This document shows, piece after piece, positions 9,051 through 20,585 of a stretch of DNA of 64,000 bases (its first letter is position 1; each line of letters begins with the position of its first letter). Below the pieces are notes generated by a model, which saw nothing but the letters and a program-made list of their open reading frames with translations, was not told where the DNA came from and searched no databases. This DNA comes from Aliihoeflea sp. 40Bstr573 (GTDB lineage: Bacteria > Pseudomonadota > Alphaproteobacteria > Rhizobiales > Rhizobiaceae): contig NZ_JAAAMH010000006.1 in assembly GCF_024105655.1 (NCBI RefSeq), positions 124,001 to 188,000 on the forward strand, written 5' to 3'. The translations under genes and the position numbers were made by a program.

Positions 9051-11336
9051 TCAGCTACCTGCGCTGAAGGCGGCTATGGCCGCCATGTTGACGATGTCGG
9101 AATCCTTGGCGTTCAGCGAAACGATCTGGACTGGCTTGTTGAGGCCGACCAGCAACGGCCCGATGACGGTGCACCCGCCCAACTCCTGCAGCATCTTGGT
9201 TGAGATGGAGGCGGAGTGGAAGGCCGGCATGACGAGGACGTTTGCAGGTCCCGACAGGCGGCAGAACGGATACTGCGCCATGAGCTTTGGATTGAGCGCG
9301 ACGTCGGCCGCCATCTCGCCGTCATACTCGAAGTCGACGCGGCGTTTGTCGAGGATCTTGACCGCTTCCTGCACACGCTCCGAGCGCTCGCCAGGCGGGT
9401 GGCCGAAGGTGGAGTAGGCGAGCATGGCGACGCGCGGTTCGTACCCCATGCGCCGCGCGAAGCCCGCTGCTTCCTCGGCGATGTCCGCAAGCTCGACGGC
9501 GTTCGGCATGTCGTGAACGGCGGTGTCTGCGACGATGACCGTGCGGCCGCGGCAAAGCGCGATCGACGCGCCGATGACGCAGTGGCCGGGACGTGCCTCA
9601 ATTGTCTTGCGCACGTCGTCCAGCACGGTCGAATAGTTGCGCGTAACGCCCGTCACCATGCCGTCGGCATCGCCGAGCGCGACCATGGCGGCGGCGAAAT
9701 GGTTGCGGTCGTTGTTGATGAGGCGCTGCGCGTCGCGGAAGAGGTAACCCTTGCGCTGCAGGCGCTCGTAGAGATAGTCCGCATAGATGCCGTTGCGGCG
9801 CGACAAGCGCGCATTGATGATCTCGATGCCGGGGCGGTCGAGATCGACGCCGGAATTGCGGGCGTTCTCCTTGATGACGTCGTCGCGTCCCAGCAGGATC
9901 GCCGTGCCGAGCTTCTGGCTGGCGTAGGAGACGGCGGCGCGCATGACCTGTTCTTCCTCGCCCTCGGCGAAGACGATGCGCTTGGGCTGGCGGCGGACGC
10001 GGTCGTAGATGCGCTGCAGCGTTGAGGCGATCGGGTCACGCCGCGCCGAAAGTTCCTGCTGGTACTTCTCGAGGTCGAGGATCGGCTTGCGGGCGACGCC
10101 CGAATCCATCGCCGCGCGGGCGACGGCGAGCGGAATGGCCGAGATCAGGCGCGGGTCGAACGGCACCGGGATGATGTAGTTGGGGCCGAATTTCGGGCGC
10201 ATACCCTGATAGGCGGCTGCGACGTCGTCGGGAACGTCCTGCCGGGCGAGGTCGGCCAGCGCCTGCGCGGCCGCGACCTTCATGTCGTCATTGATCGTGG
10301 TTGCGCGCACGTCGAGGGCGCCTCGGAAGATGTAGGGGAAGCCGAGGACGTTGTTGACCTGGTTCGGATAGTCCGAGCGCCCGGTCGCCATGATGGCGTC
10401 GGTGCGGATTTCGGCGACCTCTTCGGGCGTGATCTCCGGGTCGGGATTGGCCATGGCGAAGATGATCGGGTTCTTCGCCATCGACTGGACCATGGCGGGC
10501 GTCAGCGCGCCCTTGGCCGACAGGCCGAAGAAGACGTCCGCGCCGTCCAGCGCGTCGGCGAGCGTGCGCGCCTTGGTCGGCACGGCATGCGCCGACTTCC
10601 ACTGGTTCATGCCTTCTTCGCGGCCCTGGTAGACGACGCCCTTGGTGTCGCACAAGATGACATTCTGCGGTGCGAAGCCGAGCGACTTGACGAGTTCGAT
10701 ACACGCGATGCCCGCCGCGCCCGCGCCGTTGCACACGAGCTTGGTGTTGGCCATGTCGCGCCCGGTCAGGTGCAGCGCGTTGATGAGGCCGGCGACCGCG
10801 ATGATGGCGGTGCCGTGCTGGTCGTCGTGAAAGACGGGGATATCCATCAATTCGCGCAGGCGCTGCTCGATGATGAAGCATTCCGGCGCCTTGATGTCTT
10901 CGAGATTGATTCCGCCGAAGGACGGGCCGAGGAGCTTGACGCAGTTGATGAAGGCGTCGGCGTCCTCGGTGTCGACCTCGAGGTCGATGGAATCGACATC
11001 GGCGAAGCGCTTGAACAGAACGGCCTTGCCTTCCATGACGGGCTTTGAGGCAAGCGCGCCCAGATTGCCCAGGCCGAGGATGGCGGTGCCGTTGGAGATC
11101 ACCGCGACCATGTTCCCGCGCGCCGTGTAGTCGAAGGCGCGGCTCGGGTCCTCGGCGATGGCCTTGACCGGAACGGCCACGCCCGGCGAGTACGCGAGAG
11201 ACAGGTCGCGCTGCGTCGCCATCGGCTTTGTGGGAGTTATCTCCAGCTTGCCGGGCCGGCCTTGCGCGTGGAAGTCGAGCGCCTCCTGCGGGCTGACGGA
11301 GGGCGTGGAGGGCTCGGATTTGTCACGTGGTGCCAT
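9051..11336 (-). CDS. maeB: NADP-dependent malic enzyme with phosphotransacetylase-like domain
   Basis: A 761-residue enzyme that oxidatively decarboxylates malate to pyruvate. The malic domain (about 20-160) includes [11 protein letters not shown] and [10 protein letters not shown]. The nucleotide-binding domain (about 165-400) has [11 protein letters not shown] and [10 protein letters not shown]. The C-terminal third (about 430-755) is a PTA-type domain ([23 protein letters not shown]) that in MaeB proteins senses acetyl-CoA and does not form acetyl phosphate. Domain order and length are normal for the family. The gene is divergent from mutS; the 135-bp gap contains both promoters. Confidence 0.95.
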   Translation of the reverse strand: MAPRDKSEPSTPSVSPQEALDFHAQGRPGKLEITPTKPMATQRDLSLAYSPGVAVPVKAIAEDPSRAFDYTARGNMVAVISNGTAILGLGNLGALASKPVMEGKAVLFKRFADVDSIDLEVDTEDADAFINCVKLLGPSFGGINLEDIKAPECFIIEQRLRELMDIPVFHDDQHGTAIIAVAGLINALHLTGRDMANTKLVCNGAGAAGIACIELVKSLGFAPQNVILCDTKGVVYQGREEGMNQWKSAHAVPTKARTLADALDGADVFFGLSAKGALTPAMVQSMAKNPIIFAMANPDPEITPEEVAEIRTDAIMATGRSDYPNQVNNVLGFPYIFRGALDVRATTINDDMKVAAAQALADLARQDVPDDVAAAYQGMRPKFGPNYIIPVPFDPRLISAIPLAVARAAMDSGVARKPILDLEKYQQELSARRDPIASTLQRIYDRVRRQPKRIVFAEGEEEQVMRAAVSYASQKLGTAILLGRDDVIKENARNSGVDLDRPGIEIINARLSRRNGIYADYLYERLQRKGYLFRDAQRLINNDRNHFAAAMVALGDADGMVTGVTRNYSTVLDDVRKTIEARPGHCVIGASIALCRGRTVIVADTAVHDMPNAVELADIAEEAAGFARRMGYEPRVAMLAYSTFGHPPGERSERVQEAVKILDKRRVDFEYDGEMAADVALNPKLMAQYPFCRLSGPANVLVMPAFHSASISTKMLQELGGCTVIGPLLVGLNKPVQIVSLNAKDSDIVNMAAIAAFSAGS

Positions 11337-11379
11337 GGGTTCTGCTGTCCTCCCGGCTCGGCATTGTTTTTGTGGAGTT

Positions 11380-11409
11380 TTGTCGAGCTCTCGCGAATAA
11401 GGCTACACT
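11380..11409 (+). promoter_or_regulatory. Candidate promoter of mutS
   Basis: A sigma-70-like pair, TTGTCG (11380-11385) and TACACT (11404-11409), with an 18-base spacer, lies in the maeB-mutS divergent region, 62 bp before the mutS ATG. This was judged by eye from the consensus only. Confidence 0.4.
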
Positions 11410-11471
11410 TCCGGTCTGTAAATCGCCAAGCAGGGAGGCCAAGTTTTTTGCAGCCACGATCCGGGGACGAC

Positions 11472-14231
11472 ATGAACCAGCATTTGGCCGGTCAGCAAGG
11501 CTTCGCCGGCGTCCCGATCCCGCAGGCCGGCGGTGGCACGCCGATGATCGAGCAGTTCATCGAGATCAAGGCGGCGAACCCGGACGCGCTCCTGTTTTAT
11601 CGGATGGGCGACTTCTACGAACTGTTTTTCCACGACGCGGAAGTGGCTGCGCGCGCGCTCGGCATCACGCTCACCAAGCGCGGCAAGCATCAGGGCGAGG
11701 ACATTCCAATGTGCGGCGTGCCGGTCCACGCCGCCGACGACTACCTGCAAAAGCTGATCGGGCAGGGCTACCGCGTTGCGGTGTGCGAGCAGGTCGAGGA
11801 TCCGGCCGAGGCGAAGAAGCGCGGTTCGAAATCGGTCGTGAAGCGCGACGTGGTGCGCCTCGTCACGCCGGGCACGATCACCGAGGAAAAGCTGCTTGCG
11901 CCGTCCGAAGCCAACTATCTGATGGCGCTGGGTCGCACGAAGGGCGACGCACGAGGCGGGGAGGGTGACGGCGCGGCAGGCAATGACGGCAATCTTGCCC
12001 TGGCCTGGATCGACATCTCGACCGGCGCCTTCCGTGTCTGCCGAACCAGTGCCGGACGGCTCCTGACAGATATCCTGCGCGTCGATCCGCGCGAGGTGAT
12101 CCTCGCGGACGCGGTGTTCCACGAGCCGGAATTGCGGTCGACATTCGACGTGATCGGACGGCTCGCCAATCCGCAGCCGGCGATCCTGTTCGATTCGTCC
12201 GCGGCGAGGGGCCGCATCGCGCGCTTCTATGACGTGGCGACGCCGGACAGTTTCGGCGAGTTTTCCCGCGCCGAGCTCTCGGCCATCGCCGGCTCCATCG
12301 CCTATGTGGAAAAGACGCAGGTTTCCGAACGCCCGCCGCTGGGCTTTCCAGAGCGCGAGGAGGAGGGGACGAGCCTCTTCATCGACGCGGCGACGCGGGC
12401 CAACCTGGAACTTCTGAAGACGCTGTCGGGCAGCCGCGAAGGCTCGCTCCTGAAGGCGATCGACCGCACGGTAACCGGCGGCGGCGCGCGGCTTCTGGCC
12501 GACCGGCTGATGTCGCCGCTGACCGATCCGGTCGCGATCAATGCGCGGCTCGACGGGATCTCCTTCCTGATCTCCGAACCGCGCCTGTGCGAAAGCCTGC
12601 GCGCCATCTTGAAGGGCGCGCCGGACATGCCGCGTGCGCTTTCACGTCTCGCGCTCAATCGCGGAGGGCCGCGCGACATGGGCGCGCTGCGCGCCGGGCT
12701 TGACGCCGCGCGGCAGGCCAGCGACCTGCTGCGCTCGGCCATGCTGCCAGCCGAACTGGTCGAGGCCTGCGAGGCGCTCTCGGCGCTGCCGACGGCACTG
12801 ACTTCGCATCTTGGCGCGGCTCTTTCGGACGAACTGCCGCTCTTGAAGCGGGACGGGGGCTTCGTCGCCAAGGGATATGACGGCGAGCTCGACCAGATGC
12901 GCGCGCTGCGCGACGACACGCGCCGCGTCATCGCCGGCATGGAGCGCGACCTTTGCGAGGAGACCGGCGTTCGGTCCCTCAAGATCCGGCACAACAACGT
13001 GCTCGGCTACTATATCGAGGTGACGGCGCAGAACAGCGGTGCGCTGACGGAGGGCGACGCGGCCAAGGCGCGCTTCATCCACCGCCAGACCATGGCGAAT
13101 GCGATGCGCTTCACGACGACCGAACTCGCGGAACTCGAAACAAAGATCGCGAACGCCGCCGACCGCGCGCTGCAGATCGAGTTCGGCGTCTTCGACAGAC
13201 TGCTCGCCGAGATCGTCGGCCATGCGGCCGCGCTGCGCAAGGGCGCGGCGGCGCTGGCGGCGATCGACGTCGCGACTTCGCTCGCGGTGCTGGCCGAGCA
13301 GGAGAACTACGCGCGCCCGCAGGTCGATGACGGCCTCGCCTTCGCGATCGAGGGCGGGCGGCATCCGGTCGTCGAGCAGGCGCTGCGCCGCCAGCTCGCC
13401 GATCCGTTCGTGGCGAACGACTGCGATCTTTCGCCTGCGGACGGCGACAAGCGCGGTGCGATCTGGCTCCTGACAGGCCCCAACATGGGCGGCAAGTCGA
13501 CTTTCCTGCGCCAGAATGCGCTGATTGCGATCCTCGCCCAGATGGGCTCCTTCGTGCCGGCGCGACAAGCCCATATCGGCGTCGTCGACCGGCTGTTCTC
13601 CCGCGTCGGCGCTTCCGACGATCTGGCGCGTGGGCGCTCGACCTTCATGGTCGAGATGGTCGAGACGGCGGCGATCCTCAACCAGGCTGGCGAGCGCGCG
13701 CTTGTCATCCTGGACGAGATCGGGCGCGGCACCTCGACCTTCGACGGCCTGTCGATCGCCTGGGCGGCGGTCGAGTATCTGCACGAGAAGAATGGCTGCC
13801 GTGCGATCTTCGCCACCCATTTTCACGAGATGACGGCGCTGTCGGAGAAGCTGGCGCGCCTCGCCAACGTCACCTTGAAAGTGAAGGAGTGGGAAGGCGA
13901 CGTCGTCTTCCTGCACGAGGTCGGCAAGGGCGCGGCCGATCGTTCCTATGGCGTGCAGGTGGCCAAGCTCGCTGGCCTGCCCGATTCGGTCGTGGCGCGC
14001 GCGCGTCAGGTGCTCGGACAGCTTGAAGAGGGCGAGACGAGCGGCAAGGCGGCCAAGCTCGTCGACGACTTGCCGCTCTTTTCCGTCGCGGCGCGGCGCG
14101 CCGAGCCGAAGCCGGCGGCCAGCGACGGGCTGGCCGAGGAACTTGCCGCGATTAGGCCCGACGACATGACACCGCGCGAGGCGCTGGAAGCGCTGTACCG
14201 GCTGAAGGAAAGAGCGTCGAAGCGGCGGTAG
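11472..14231 (+). CDS. mutS: DNA mismatch repair protein MutS
   Basis: A 919-residue mismatch-recognition ATPase. The N-terminal mismatch-binding domain starts [28 protein letters not shown], and the Phe-X-Glu mismatch wedge sits in DFYELF. The connector, core and clamp domains follow. The ABC-type ATPase has Walker [10 protein letters not shown], Walker [16 protein letters not shown] and the switch [11 protein letters not shown]. The start at 11472 was chosen for the GGGG-containing ribosome site just upstream; an in-frame ATG at residue 25 is the main alternative. glnD follows after 54 bp in the same direction, an arrangement I recall from other Hyphomicrobiales. Confidence 0.97.
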   Translation: MNQHLAGQQGFAGVPIPQAGGGTPMIEQFIEIKAANPDALLFYRMGDFYELFFHDAEVAARALGITLTKRGKHQGEDIPMCGVPVHAADDYLQKLIGQGYRVAVCEQVEDPAEAKKRGSKSVVKRDVVRLVTPGTITEEKLLAPSEANYLMALGRTKGDARGGEGDGAAGNDGNLALAWIDISTGAFRVCRTSAGRLLTDILRVDPREVILADAVFHEPELRSTFDVIGRLANPQPAILFDSSAARGRIARFYDVATPDSFGEFSRAELSAIAGSIAYVEKTQVSERPPLGFPEREEEGTSLFIDAATRANLELLKTLSGSREGSLLKAIDRTVTGGGARLLADRLMSPLTDPVAINARLDGISFLISEPRLCESLRAILKGAPDMPRALSRLALNRGGPRDMGALRAGLDAARQASDLLRSAMLPAELVEACEALSALPTALTSHLGAALSDELPLLKRDGGFVAKGYDGELDQMRALRDDTRRVIAGMERDLCEETGVRSLKIRHNNVLGYYIEVTAQNSGALTEGDAAKARFIHRQTMANAMRFTTTELAELETKIANAADRALQIEFGVFDRLLAEIVGHAAALRKGAAALAAIDVATSLAVLAEQENYARPQVDDGLAFAIEGGRHPVVEQALRRQLADPFVANDCDLSPADGDKRGAIWLLTGPNMGGKSTFLRQNALIAILAQMGSFVPARQAHIGVVDRLFSRVGASDDLARGRSTFMVEMVETAAILNQAGERALVILDEIGRGTSTFDGLSIAWAAVEYLHEKNGCRAIFATHFHEMTALSEKLARLANVTLKVKEWEGDVVFLHEVGKGAADRSYGVQVAKLAGLPDSVVARARQVLGQLEEGETSGKAAKLVDDLPLFSVAARRAEPKPAASDGLAEELAAIRPDDMTPREALEALYRLKERASKRR

Positions 14232-14285
14232 CGGGCTCGCTCGAAACGGGGTAGAAGTGCGGCCCAAAATGAACGAGCCTGCCCG

Positions 14286-17072
14286 ATGGCCAAGATTCCC
14301 CTGAGACTGGACGAGATCGTCGACGGCGCGAAACTGCGCCGGGACCTGTCCGAACTGACCGCGCCGCATGCCGGCGAGGGCGGGCGCGACGACGTGCGCA
14401 GGGGCGCGCTCCAGCTGCTCAAGAACCGCATGGCCGAAGGCCGTGCAAAGGCTGAGACGATGCTGATGGAGGACGGCGGCGGCACGGCCTGCGCCGAGCG
14501 TCTTTCGCATCTGATGGACGAAGTCATCCGCGCGCTCTACGAATTCGCGGTCGCCCATGTTCACCGGCCCAAGACCCCGGCCGAGCGCATGGCGGTGATC
14601 GCCGTCGGCGGCTATGGGCGCGGCACGCTGGCGCCGGGATCGGACATCGATCTTCTCTTCCTGCTGCCGGAAAAGCACACCGCCTGGGCCGAGAAGGTGG
14701 CCGAATACATTCTCTACATGCTGTGGGATCTGGGGCTTAAGGTCGGCCACGCAACGCGCAACAGCGACGAATGCATGCGCCTGTCGCGCACCGACGTGAC
14801 GATCCGGACCTCGATCCTCGAGGCGCGATTTGTGTGGGGCGACGAGGCGCTTTTCGACGGGCTGGTCGAGCGCTTCGACGAGGAAGTCGTCAAGGATACG
14901 GGCGCCGAATACGTGCAGGCAAAGCTCGCCGAGCGCGACCAGCGCCACGCAAAGGGTGGCGATACGCGCTATCTTGTCGAGCCCAACGTCAAGGAAGGCA
15001 AGGGCGGCTTGCGCGACCTGCACACGCTGTTCTGGATCGGCAAGTATTTCTACCGCGTCCCCACCGCAGAAGAACTGGTCGGCAAGGGCGTCTTTACCCG
15101 GCGCGAGTATCTCGAGTTCCGCAAGGCGGAAGATTTCCTGTGGGCGGTGCGCTGCCACATGCACTTCCTGACCGGGCGGGCCGAGGAACGGCTGCATTTC
15201 GACATCCAGCGCGAGATCGCCGAACGGCTCGGCTACACCAGCCATCCTGGCCTTTCGGCCGTCGAGCGCTTCATGAAGCACTATTTCCTGATGGCGAAGA
15301 CCGTGGGCGACCTGACGCGCATCTTCTGCGCAGCGCTGGAGGAAGAGCAGGCCAAGCACGTTCCTGGCTTCAACCGCATCTTCCTCAACTTCTCGCGCCG
15401 GCGGCGCAAGCTTGCCGGGACGAGCGATTTCGTCACCGACAATCACCGCATCAACGTCATCGATCAGGACGTCTTCAAGCGCGATCCGGTCAATCTGATA
15501 CGGATTTTCTGGTTGGGCGACCGGCACGGGCTCGAATATCACCCCGAAGCGTTGAAGCTCGTCACGCGCTCCTTGAAATTGATCGACCGGAACCTGCGCC
15601 GCGACGAGGAGGCGAACCGCCTCTTCATGGACATCCTGACCTCGAACCGCAATCCGGAGCTGAACCTGCGCCGGATGAACGAGGCAGGCGTCCTCGGCAA
15701 GCTCATCCCCGAATTCCGCAAGATCGTGGCGATGATGCAGTTCAACATGTACCACCACTACACGGTGGACGAGCATCTGATCCGCTGCATCGGCGTTCTG
15801 TCGGAAATCGAGTGCGGCGACGGGGCGGAAATCCATCCCCTATCGCACACGCTGATGCCGGAACTGAAGCGCCGGCGCAAAGTGCTCTATGCCGCGGTCC
15901 TGTTGCACGACATCGCCAAGGGGCGGCCGGAGGACCACTCGACGGCGGGCGCGCGCATCGCGCGTCGGCTCTGCCCGCATATGGGCTTCAACGCTGCCGA
16001 CACAGAGACCATAGCCTGGCTGGTCGAGAACCATCTCGTCATGTCGATGACGGCGCAGACGCGCGACCTGAACGACCGCAAGACGATCCAGGATTTCGGT
16101 GACGTGGTGCAGTCGGTCGAGCGGCTGAAGCTGCTGTTGATCCTGACCGTCTGCGACATCCGCGGCGTCGGGCCGGGTGTGTGGAACGGCTGGAAGGGCC
16201 AGCTCCTGCGCACGCTCTACTATGAGACCGAACTGCTCCTGACCGGCGGATTTTCGGAAGTATCGCGCGCAAAGCGGGCCGAGATCGCGCGTGGGCAACT
16301 GGCCGATGCTCTCACCGACTGGTCGCCGGAGGAAGGGCGCCGCTATGTCGCGCTCCACTACGACAACTATCTCCTGACCGTCGATCTGAAGGACCAGCTC
16401 CGCCACGCCGCCTTCCTGCGCGAGACCGACATTGCCGGGCGCAAGCTGGCGACGGCGGTGAAGACGCACGAGTTCGAGGCGGTGACGGAGATCACCATTC
16501 TGTCGCCCGACCATCCGCGCCTGCTTTCGGTGATCGCGGGCGCCTGCGCGGCGGCGGGGGCCAACATCGTCGATGCGCAGATATTCACGACGACCGACGG
16601 ACGCGCGCTCGATACCATCTTGATCTCACGCGAGTTCGACCGCGACGAGGACGAACTGCGCCGCGCACGACGTGTCGGCGCGCTGATCGAGGACGTGTTG
16701 TCGGGCAAGAGCTGGCTGCCGGAAATCATCGAGAAGCGCGCCAAGCCCAAGCGCGGGTCGAAGACCTTCCGGCTGGAGCCGCGCGCCGATGTGCGCAACA
16801 CGCTCTCCAACCGCTTTTCGGTCGTCGAGGTGAAGTGCCTCGACCGGCCGGGCCTTCTGTCGGAGATCACCGGTGCGATCTCGGACCTGTCCCTCGACAT
16901 CGCCTCGGCGCACATCACCACCTTTGGCGAGAAGGTGATCGACACTTTCTACGTCACCGACCTGACCGGCGCGAAGATCGAGAATCCGACACGGCTCGCC
17001 ACGATCCGCAAGCGGCTGATCCAGACGCTCGGCGGCGAGAAGGCCGAGAGCGCGAAGCAGGCGGCGGAATAG
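14286..17072 (+). CDS. glnD: Bifunctional PII uridylyltransferase/uridylyl-removing enzyme
   Basis: A 928-residue nitrogen sensor that uridylylates PII when glutamine is low and removes UMP when glutamine is high. The nucleotidyltransferase motif is [20 protein letters not shown] at about residue 105. The HD hydrolase domain (about 490-620) has [11 protein letters not shown] and [14 protein letters not shown]. Two ACT domains (about 735-810, [16 protein letters not shown], and about 845-920, [15 protein letters not shown]) form the glutamine sensor. Length and domain order are those of rhizobial GlnD. murJ starts 11 bp after its stop, so the two are probably co-transcribed. Confidence 0.97.
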   Translation: MAKIPLRLDEIVDGAKLRRDLSELTAPHAGEGGRDDVRRGALQLLKNRMAEGRAKAETMLMEDGGGTACAERLSHLMDEVIRALYEFAVAHVHRPKTPAERMAVIAVGGYGRGTLAPGSDIDLLFLLPEKHTAWAEKVAEYILYMLWDLGLKVGHATRNSDECMRLSRTDVTIRTSILEARFVWGDEALFDGLVERFDEEVVKDTGAEYVQAKLAERDQRHAKGGDTRYLVEPNVKEGKGGLRDLHTLFWIGKYFYRVPTAEELVGKGVFTRREYLEFRKAEDFLWAVRCHMHFLTGRAEERLHFDIQREIAERLGYTSHPGLSAVERFMKHYFLMAKTVGDLTRIFCAALEEEQAKHVPGFNRIFLNFSRRRRKLAGTSDFVTDNHRINVIDQDVFKRDPVNLIRIFWLGDRHGLEYHPEALKLVTRSLKLIDRNLRRDEEANRLFMDILTSNRNPELNLRRMNEAGVLGKLIPEFRKIVAMMQFNMYHHYTVDEHLIRCIGVLSEIECGDGAEIHPLSHTLMPELKRRRKVLYAAVLLHDIAKGRPEDHSTAGARIARRLCPHMGFNAADTETIAWLVENHLVMSMTAQTRDLNDRKTIQDFGDVVQSVERLKLLLILTVCDIRGVGPGVWNGWKGQLLRTLYYETELLLTGGFSEVSRAKRAEIARGQLADALTDWSPEEGRRYVALHYDNYLLTVDLKDQLRHAAFLRETDIAGRKLATAVKTHEFEAVTEITILSPDHPRLLSVIAGACAAAGANIVDAQIFTTTDGRALDTILISREFDRDEDELRRARRVGALIEDVLSGKSWLPEIIEKRAKPKRGSKTFRLEPRADVRNTLSNRFSVVEVKCLDRPGLLSEITGAISDLSLDIASAHITTFGEKVIDTFYVTDLTGAKIENPTRLATIRKRLIQTLGGEKAESAKQAAE

Positions 17073-17082
17073 TGAGAGCCGC

Positions 17083-18675
17083 ATGAGCCTGGTGCGCAAA
17101 TTCGCGACCGTCGCGTCCGGTACGATGGCGAGCCGGGTGCTCGGTTTCACGCGTGAGATGCTGATGGCGGCGGCGCTCGGCACCGGGCCGATCGCGGACG
17201 CCTTCTATGCAGCCTTCCAGTTCCCGAACACGTTCCGCCGGCTCTTCGCCGAAGGCGCGTTCAACGCCGCTTTCGTGCCGCTCTTTGCCAAGGAGATCGA
17301 GGCGAACGGGATGGACGGCGCGCGGCGCTTTGCCGAGGAGGTCTTCGGTGTCCTCTTTTCTGCGCTGATCGTGCTGACGATCCTGATGCAGCTTTCGATG
17401 CCGCTTCTGGTTTCGACGATCATCGCGCCGGGCTTCGCTGACGATCCGGAAAAGTTCGACCTGACGGTGAAGTTGGCCTGGGTCATGTTCCCCTACCTGA
17501 TGTGCATGTCGCTCGGCGCGATGATGGCGGGGATGCTGAATTCGCTGCGCCGCTATTTCGCTGCGGCAATCGCGCCGGTCTTTCTCAATATCATCCTGAT
17601 CGGTGTCCTCGCCTATGCGTGGTGGCAGGGGCATGACGGGCGCGAGGTTGGATACGGACTTGCCTGGGGCGTGCTTGCGTCGGGCCTCGTTCAGCTTGCC
17701 ATCGTCTGGGCGGCGGTGCGGTCGGCGGGCGTGCGGATCGGCTTCAAGCGGCCGCGCATGACGCCAAACGTCAAGCGCCTGCTTTGGCTCGCCTTCCCGG
17801 CCGCGATCACCGGCGGGATCACGCAGATCAACACGCTGGTCGGCACGGCGATCGCCTCGACGCAAGCCTCGGCCGTCGCCTCGCTCGCCATGGCGGACCG
17901 CGTCTATCAGTTGCCGCTGGGCGTCGTCGGCATCGCGGTCGCGATCGTGCTCCTGCCCGAACTCGCCCGCGCGCTGAAGGCAGGCAACGACCGAGAGGCG
18001 GCGAACCTGCAGAACCGGTCGGTCGAGTTCACATTGTTCCTGACGCTGCCGGCGGCGGTCGCGCTCTTCGTCATTGCCGAGCCGATCATCCGCGTCCTCT
18101 ACGAGCGCGGCCAGTTCGCCGAGATGAACGCGACGCCGGTGGTTGCCGCGATCCTGGCCATCTTCGGTCTCGGCCTGCCGGCCTATGTGCTGATCCAGGC
18201 ATTCCGGCCGGGCTTCTTTGCCCGCGAGGACACACGCACGCCGATGATCTTCGCCGCGATCTCGGTGGTGACCAACATCTCGCTGGCGCTTTATCTTCTG
18301 CCGCGCATGGGCGCGCCGGGGATCGCGGTCGCCTCCGCCGTGTCGGCCTGGATCAACGCGGCCCTGCTTTTCGGGACGCTCGTCAAGCGCGGCCATTGGG
18401 GCACCGACCGGACGCTGTTGAAGCGCCTGCCGCGTCTGGTGGTGGCGGCGTTTCTCATGGGCGTCGCGCTCTGGTTCGCCGCCGACTGGCTGGCACCCTG
18501 GCTGCAGCCCTCGTCTGCGCTTGCCGAACAGGTGCTGGCGCTGGTCGCCATGTGCGCCAGCGGCGCGGCGCTCTATTTCGCGCTTGCGTTTGCCACCGGC
18601 GGCGCCGACATCGCGACGGTGAAGCGTGCGGTGCGGCGCGGGCCGAAGACGCCCGACACCTTGAACCCGCAATGA
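17083..18675 (+). CDS. murJ: Lipid II flippase MurJ
   Basis: A 530-residue inner-membrane protein of the MviN/MurJ family, which moves lipid II across the membrane for peptidoglycan synthesis. About fourteen hydrophobic helices can be counted. The start of the family is clear in [20 protein letters not shown], and the charged cavity segment [18 protein letters not shown] follows. The length is normal. The gene lies 11 bp downstream of glnD and 67 bp upstream of trpS in the same direction. Confidence 0.95.
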   Translation: MSLVRKFATVASGTMASRVLGFTREMLMAAALGTGPIADAFYAAFQFPNTFRRLFAEGAFNAAFVPLFAKEIEANGMDGARRFAEEVFGVLFSALIVLTILMQLSMPLLVSTIIAPGFADDPEKFDLTVKLAWVMFPYLMCMSLGAMMAGMLNSLRRYFAAAIAPVFLNIILIGVLAYAWWQGHDGREVGYGLAWGVLASGLVQLAIVWAAVRSAGVRIGFKRPRMTPNVKRLLWLAFPAAITGGITQINTLVGTAIASTQASAVASLAMADRVYQLPLGVVGIAVAIVLLPELARALKAGNDREAANLQNRSVEFTLFLTLPAAVALFVIAEPIIRVLYERGQFAEMNATPVVAAILAIFGLGLPAYVLIQAFRPGFFAREDTRTPMIFAAISVVTNISLALYLLPRMGAPGIAVASAVSAWINAALLFGTLVKRGHWGTDRTLLKRLPRLVVAAFLMGVALWFAADWLAPWLQPSSALAEQVLALVAMCASGAALYFALAFATGGADIATVKRAVRRGPKTPDTLNPQ

Positions 18676-18742
18676 GGCCGGGCTATCAGCGCGCCTGAGT
18701 TCTTTCCTGCCAGATCGGCCCTCCACCAGCCTTGGAAAATCC

Positions 18743-19810
18743 ATGACCGACTTCAAGCCTCTCGTCTTTTCCGGCGTCCAGCCGACCGGCAATCTCCACC
18801 TAGGCAACTATCTCGGCGCGCTGACGAAGTTCGTCGCGCTGCAGGAGAGCCATGACTGTATCTATTGCGTCGTCGACATGCACTCGATCACGGCGCAGCT
18901 CGTCCACGCCGACCTTGCCGAACAGACCCGCTCCATCACCGCCGCGTTCCTCGCCTCGGGCATCGATCCCAAGAAGCACATCGTCTTCAACCAGAGCCGG
19001 GTGATGCAGCATGCCGAGCTCGCCTGGGTGTTCAACTGTGTGGCGCGCATCGGCTGGATGAACCGGATGACGCAGTTCAAGGACAAGGCTGGCAAGGACC
19101 GCGAGAACGCCTCGCTGGGCCTCCTCGCCTATCCAAGCCTGATGGCGGCCGACATTCTCGTCTATCGCGCAACCCATGTGCCGGTCGGCGACGATCAGAA
19201 GCAGCATCTGGAACTGACGCGGGACATTGCCACCAAGTTCAACAACGATTTTTCCGCCCGGATTGCCGATCTGGGCGTCGGCATTCCGATGAAGATGGGC
19301 GACGAGACGGTCAACGGCTTTTTCCCGTTGACCGAGCCGCTGATCGAGGGGCCCGCGACGCGCGTCATGAGCCTGCGCGACGGCGCCAAGAAAATGTCGA
19401 AATCCGACCCCTCGGACCTCTCGCGCATCAACCTGACCGACGATGCCGATACGATCTCGAAGAAGATCCGCAAGGCCAAGACCGACCCGGACGCCTTGCC
19501 GGGCGAAGTGGAGGGGCTGAAAGGCAGGCCGGAAGCCGAGAACCTCGTCGGAATCTATGCGGCGCTCGCCGGCACGACGCGCGAGAAGGTCATCGCGGAT
19601 TTCGGCGGACAGCAATTCTCGGCCTTCAAGCCGGCCCTGGCCGATCTGGCCGTTGAAAAACTGGCGCCGATATCGGCCGAGATGCGCCGCATTTCGGACG
19701 ATCGCACCTATGTCGACGGCGTCCTGCGCGATGGCGGCGAACGGGCCGGCGCGCTCGCCGAGGCGACGATGAAGGATGTTCGCCGGATCATCGGTTTCCT
19801 GGCCGACTGA
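18743..19810 (+). CDS. trpS: Tryptophanyl-tRNA synthetase
   Basis: A 355-residue class I aminoacyl-tRNA synthetase charging tRNA-Trp. The HIGH-like signature is [14 protein letters not shown] at residues 13-26, and the KMSKS loop is present at about residue 217. [15 protein letters not shown] marks the tryptophan and ATP site. The length is normal for the bacterial enzyme. The family gene is essential and single-copy in most genomes. The 67-bp gap before it contains no obvious strong promoter, so it may be read through from murJ. Confidence 0.97.
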   Translation: MTDFKPLVFSGVQPTGNLHLGNYLGALTKFVALQESHDCIYCVVDMHSITAQLVHADLAEQTRSITAAFLASGIDPKKHIVFNQSRVMQHAELAWVFNCVARIGWMNRMTQFKDKAGKDRENASLGLLAYPSLMAADILVYRATHVPVGDDQKQHLELTRDIATKFNNDFSARIADLGVGIPMKMGDETVNGFFPLTEPLIEGPATRVMSLRDGAKKMSKSDPSDLSRINLTDDADTISKKIRKAKTDPDALPGEVEGLKGRPEAENLVGIYAALAGTTREKVIADFGGQQFSAFKPALADLAVEKLAPISAEMRRISDDRTYVDGVLRDGGERAGALAEATMKDVRRIIGFLAD

Positions 19811-19821
19811 TCTGCTCGCTT

Positions 19822-19839
19822 GCCGGTTCCGCAACCGGC
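19822..19839 (+). terminator. Weak hairpin after trpS
   Basis: Seven-bp arms GCCGGTT and AACCGGC pair perfectly around a CCGC loop 12 bp after the trpS stop. There is no T-run, so it may slow or protect the transcript rather than end it. Confidence 0.3.
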
Positions 19840-19875
19840 TGGCAGATTGCGCGCGACTCACAATCGGGAGCCGAC

Positions 19876-20367
19876 ATGGTATCCAGACGCCTCAGCCGCG
19901 AAGCCGGCCACCGCCGCAAGTTCCTGGCGATCGTCGACGACACGCCCGAATGCGAGCGGGCGATCGCCTATGCCGCGCGGCGCGCGCAGACGACCGGTGG
20001 CGCGCTGCTTCTGCTCTTCGTCATCGAGCCGGGCGAAGTGCAGCACTGGCTCGGCGTCGAGCAGATCATGCGCGAGGAAGCGCAGGCGACCGCGAGCTCG
20101 GCCCTCGACACGCAGGCCAACAAGGTGCGCCACGAACTCGGGCTCGAGCCCGAACTCGTCATCCGCGAGGGCAAGGCCGCCGACGAAATCCACGCCTTGA
20201 TCGAGGAAGACCAGGATATCGCGATCCTCGTCCTGGCAGCTTCCAACGCGAAGGAGGGGCCGGGCCCGCTGGTCGCCTCGATCGCGGGCAAGGGCGCCGC
20301 CTTCCCGATCCCGGTTACGGTCGTTCCGAGCAGCCTGTCCGACGAAGACATCGAGGCCATCGCCTGA
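19876..20367 (+). CDS. Universal stress protein family
   Basis: A 163-residue single-domain UspA-type protein. The N-terminal strand KFLAIVDDTPECERAIAYAA with the conserved Asp is typical. In the ATP-binding subgroup the loop reads G-X2-G-X9-G-S; here the corresponding C-terminal segment is GPGPLVASIAGKGAAFPIPVTVVP, which is only partly conserved, so ATP binding is uncertain. A good ribosome site (GGGAG) precedes the ATG. Its role in stress physiology cannot be specified. Confidence 0.85.
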   Translation: MVSRRLSREAGHRRKFLAIVDDTPECERAIAYAARRAQTTGGALLLLFVIEPGEVQHWLGVEQIMREEAQATASSALDTQANKVRHELGLEPELVIREGKAADEIHALIEEDQDIAILVLAASNAKEGPGPLVASIAGKGAAFPIPVTVVPSSLSDEDIEAIA

Positions 20368-20515
20368 GGCAGGCCGGCATCGCGGGTGGAGCGGCCTCAA
20401 AACGCCGGCTTTCTGCGCTTCCGGTGCTCGCGCAGTTGATGTACGCTCCGCGCCGGTTCTCGAAGCGGGCGTTCTTGGCGCCTTCGAGGCCCGTTGGCTG
20501 CGCGCCTCTTGTGCC
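20368..20515. other. Non-coding stretch between the stress-protein gene and the Nfu promoter
   Basis: About 150 bp with no convincing gene. It holds GC-rich partial repeats, for example GCGCGCC-type and CTTCGAGG-type words, that could be the remains of an intergenic repeat. I see no ribosome site leading to a plausible short protein. Confidence 0.4.
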
Positions 20516-20544
20516 TTGCATTAGAGTGCGCAAGCCTCTATTTT
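20516..20544 (+). promoter_or_regulatory. Promoter of the Nfu-type gene
   Basis: TTGCAT (20516-20521) and TATTTT (20539-20544) are separated by exactly 17 bases. It is one of the best sigma-70-like pairs in the window. It stands 42 bp before the start of the NifU-domain gene and its -10 touches an Irr-type palindrome. Confidence 0.6.
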
Positions 20545-20559
20545 TAGAACAATTCCAAA
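20543..20559 (+). promoter_or_regulatory. Irr-type iron control element (ICE) at the Nfu-type gene
   Basis: TTTAGAACAATTCCAAA matches 13 of the 14 fixed positions of the rhizobial ICE palindrome TTTAGAA-N3-TTCTAAA. It overlaps the -10 hexamer and the expected transcription start, a position that suits a repressor. Irr represses iron-use genes when heme is scarce in Bradyrhizobium and Rhizobium; binding here is inferred. Confidence 0.6.
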
Positions 20560-20585
20560 TTCACGCCGAGCACGGAGACCCGGTC

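Noticed and set aside
12642-15836. A 1,064-codon open frame on the minus strand
   Set aside because: It is antisense to mutS and glnD and has no recognisable domain; codon-position GC explains the lack of stops.
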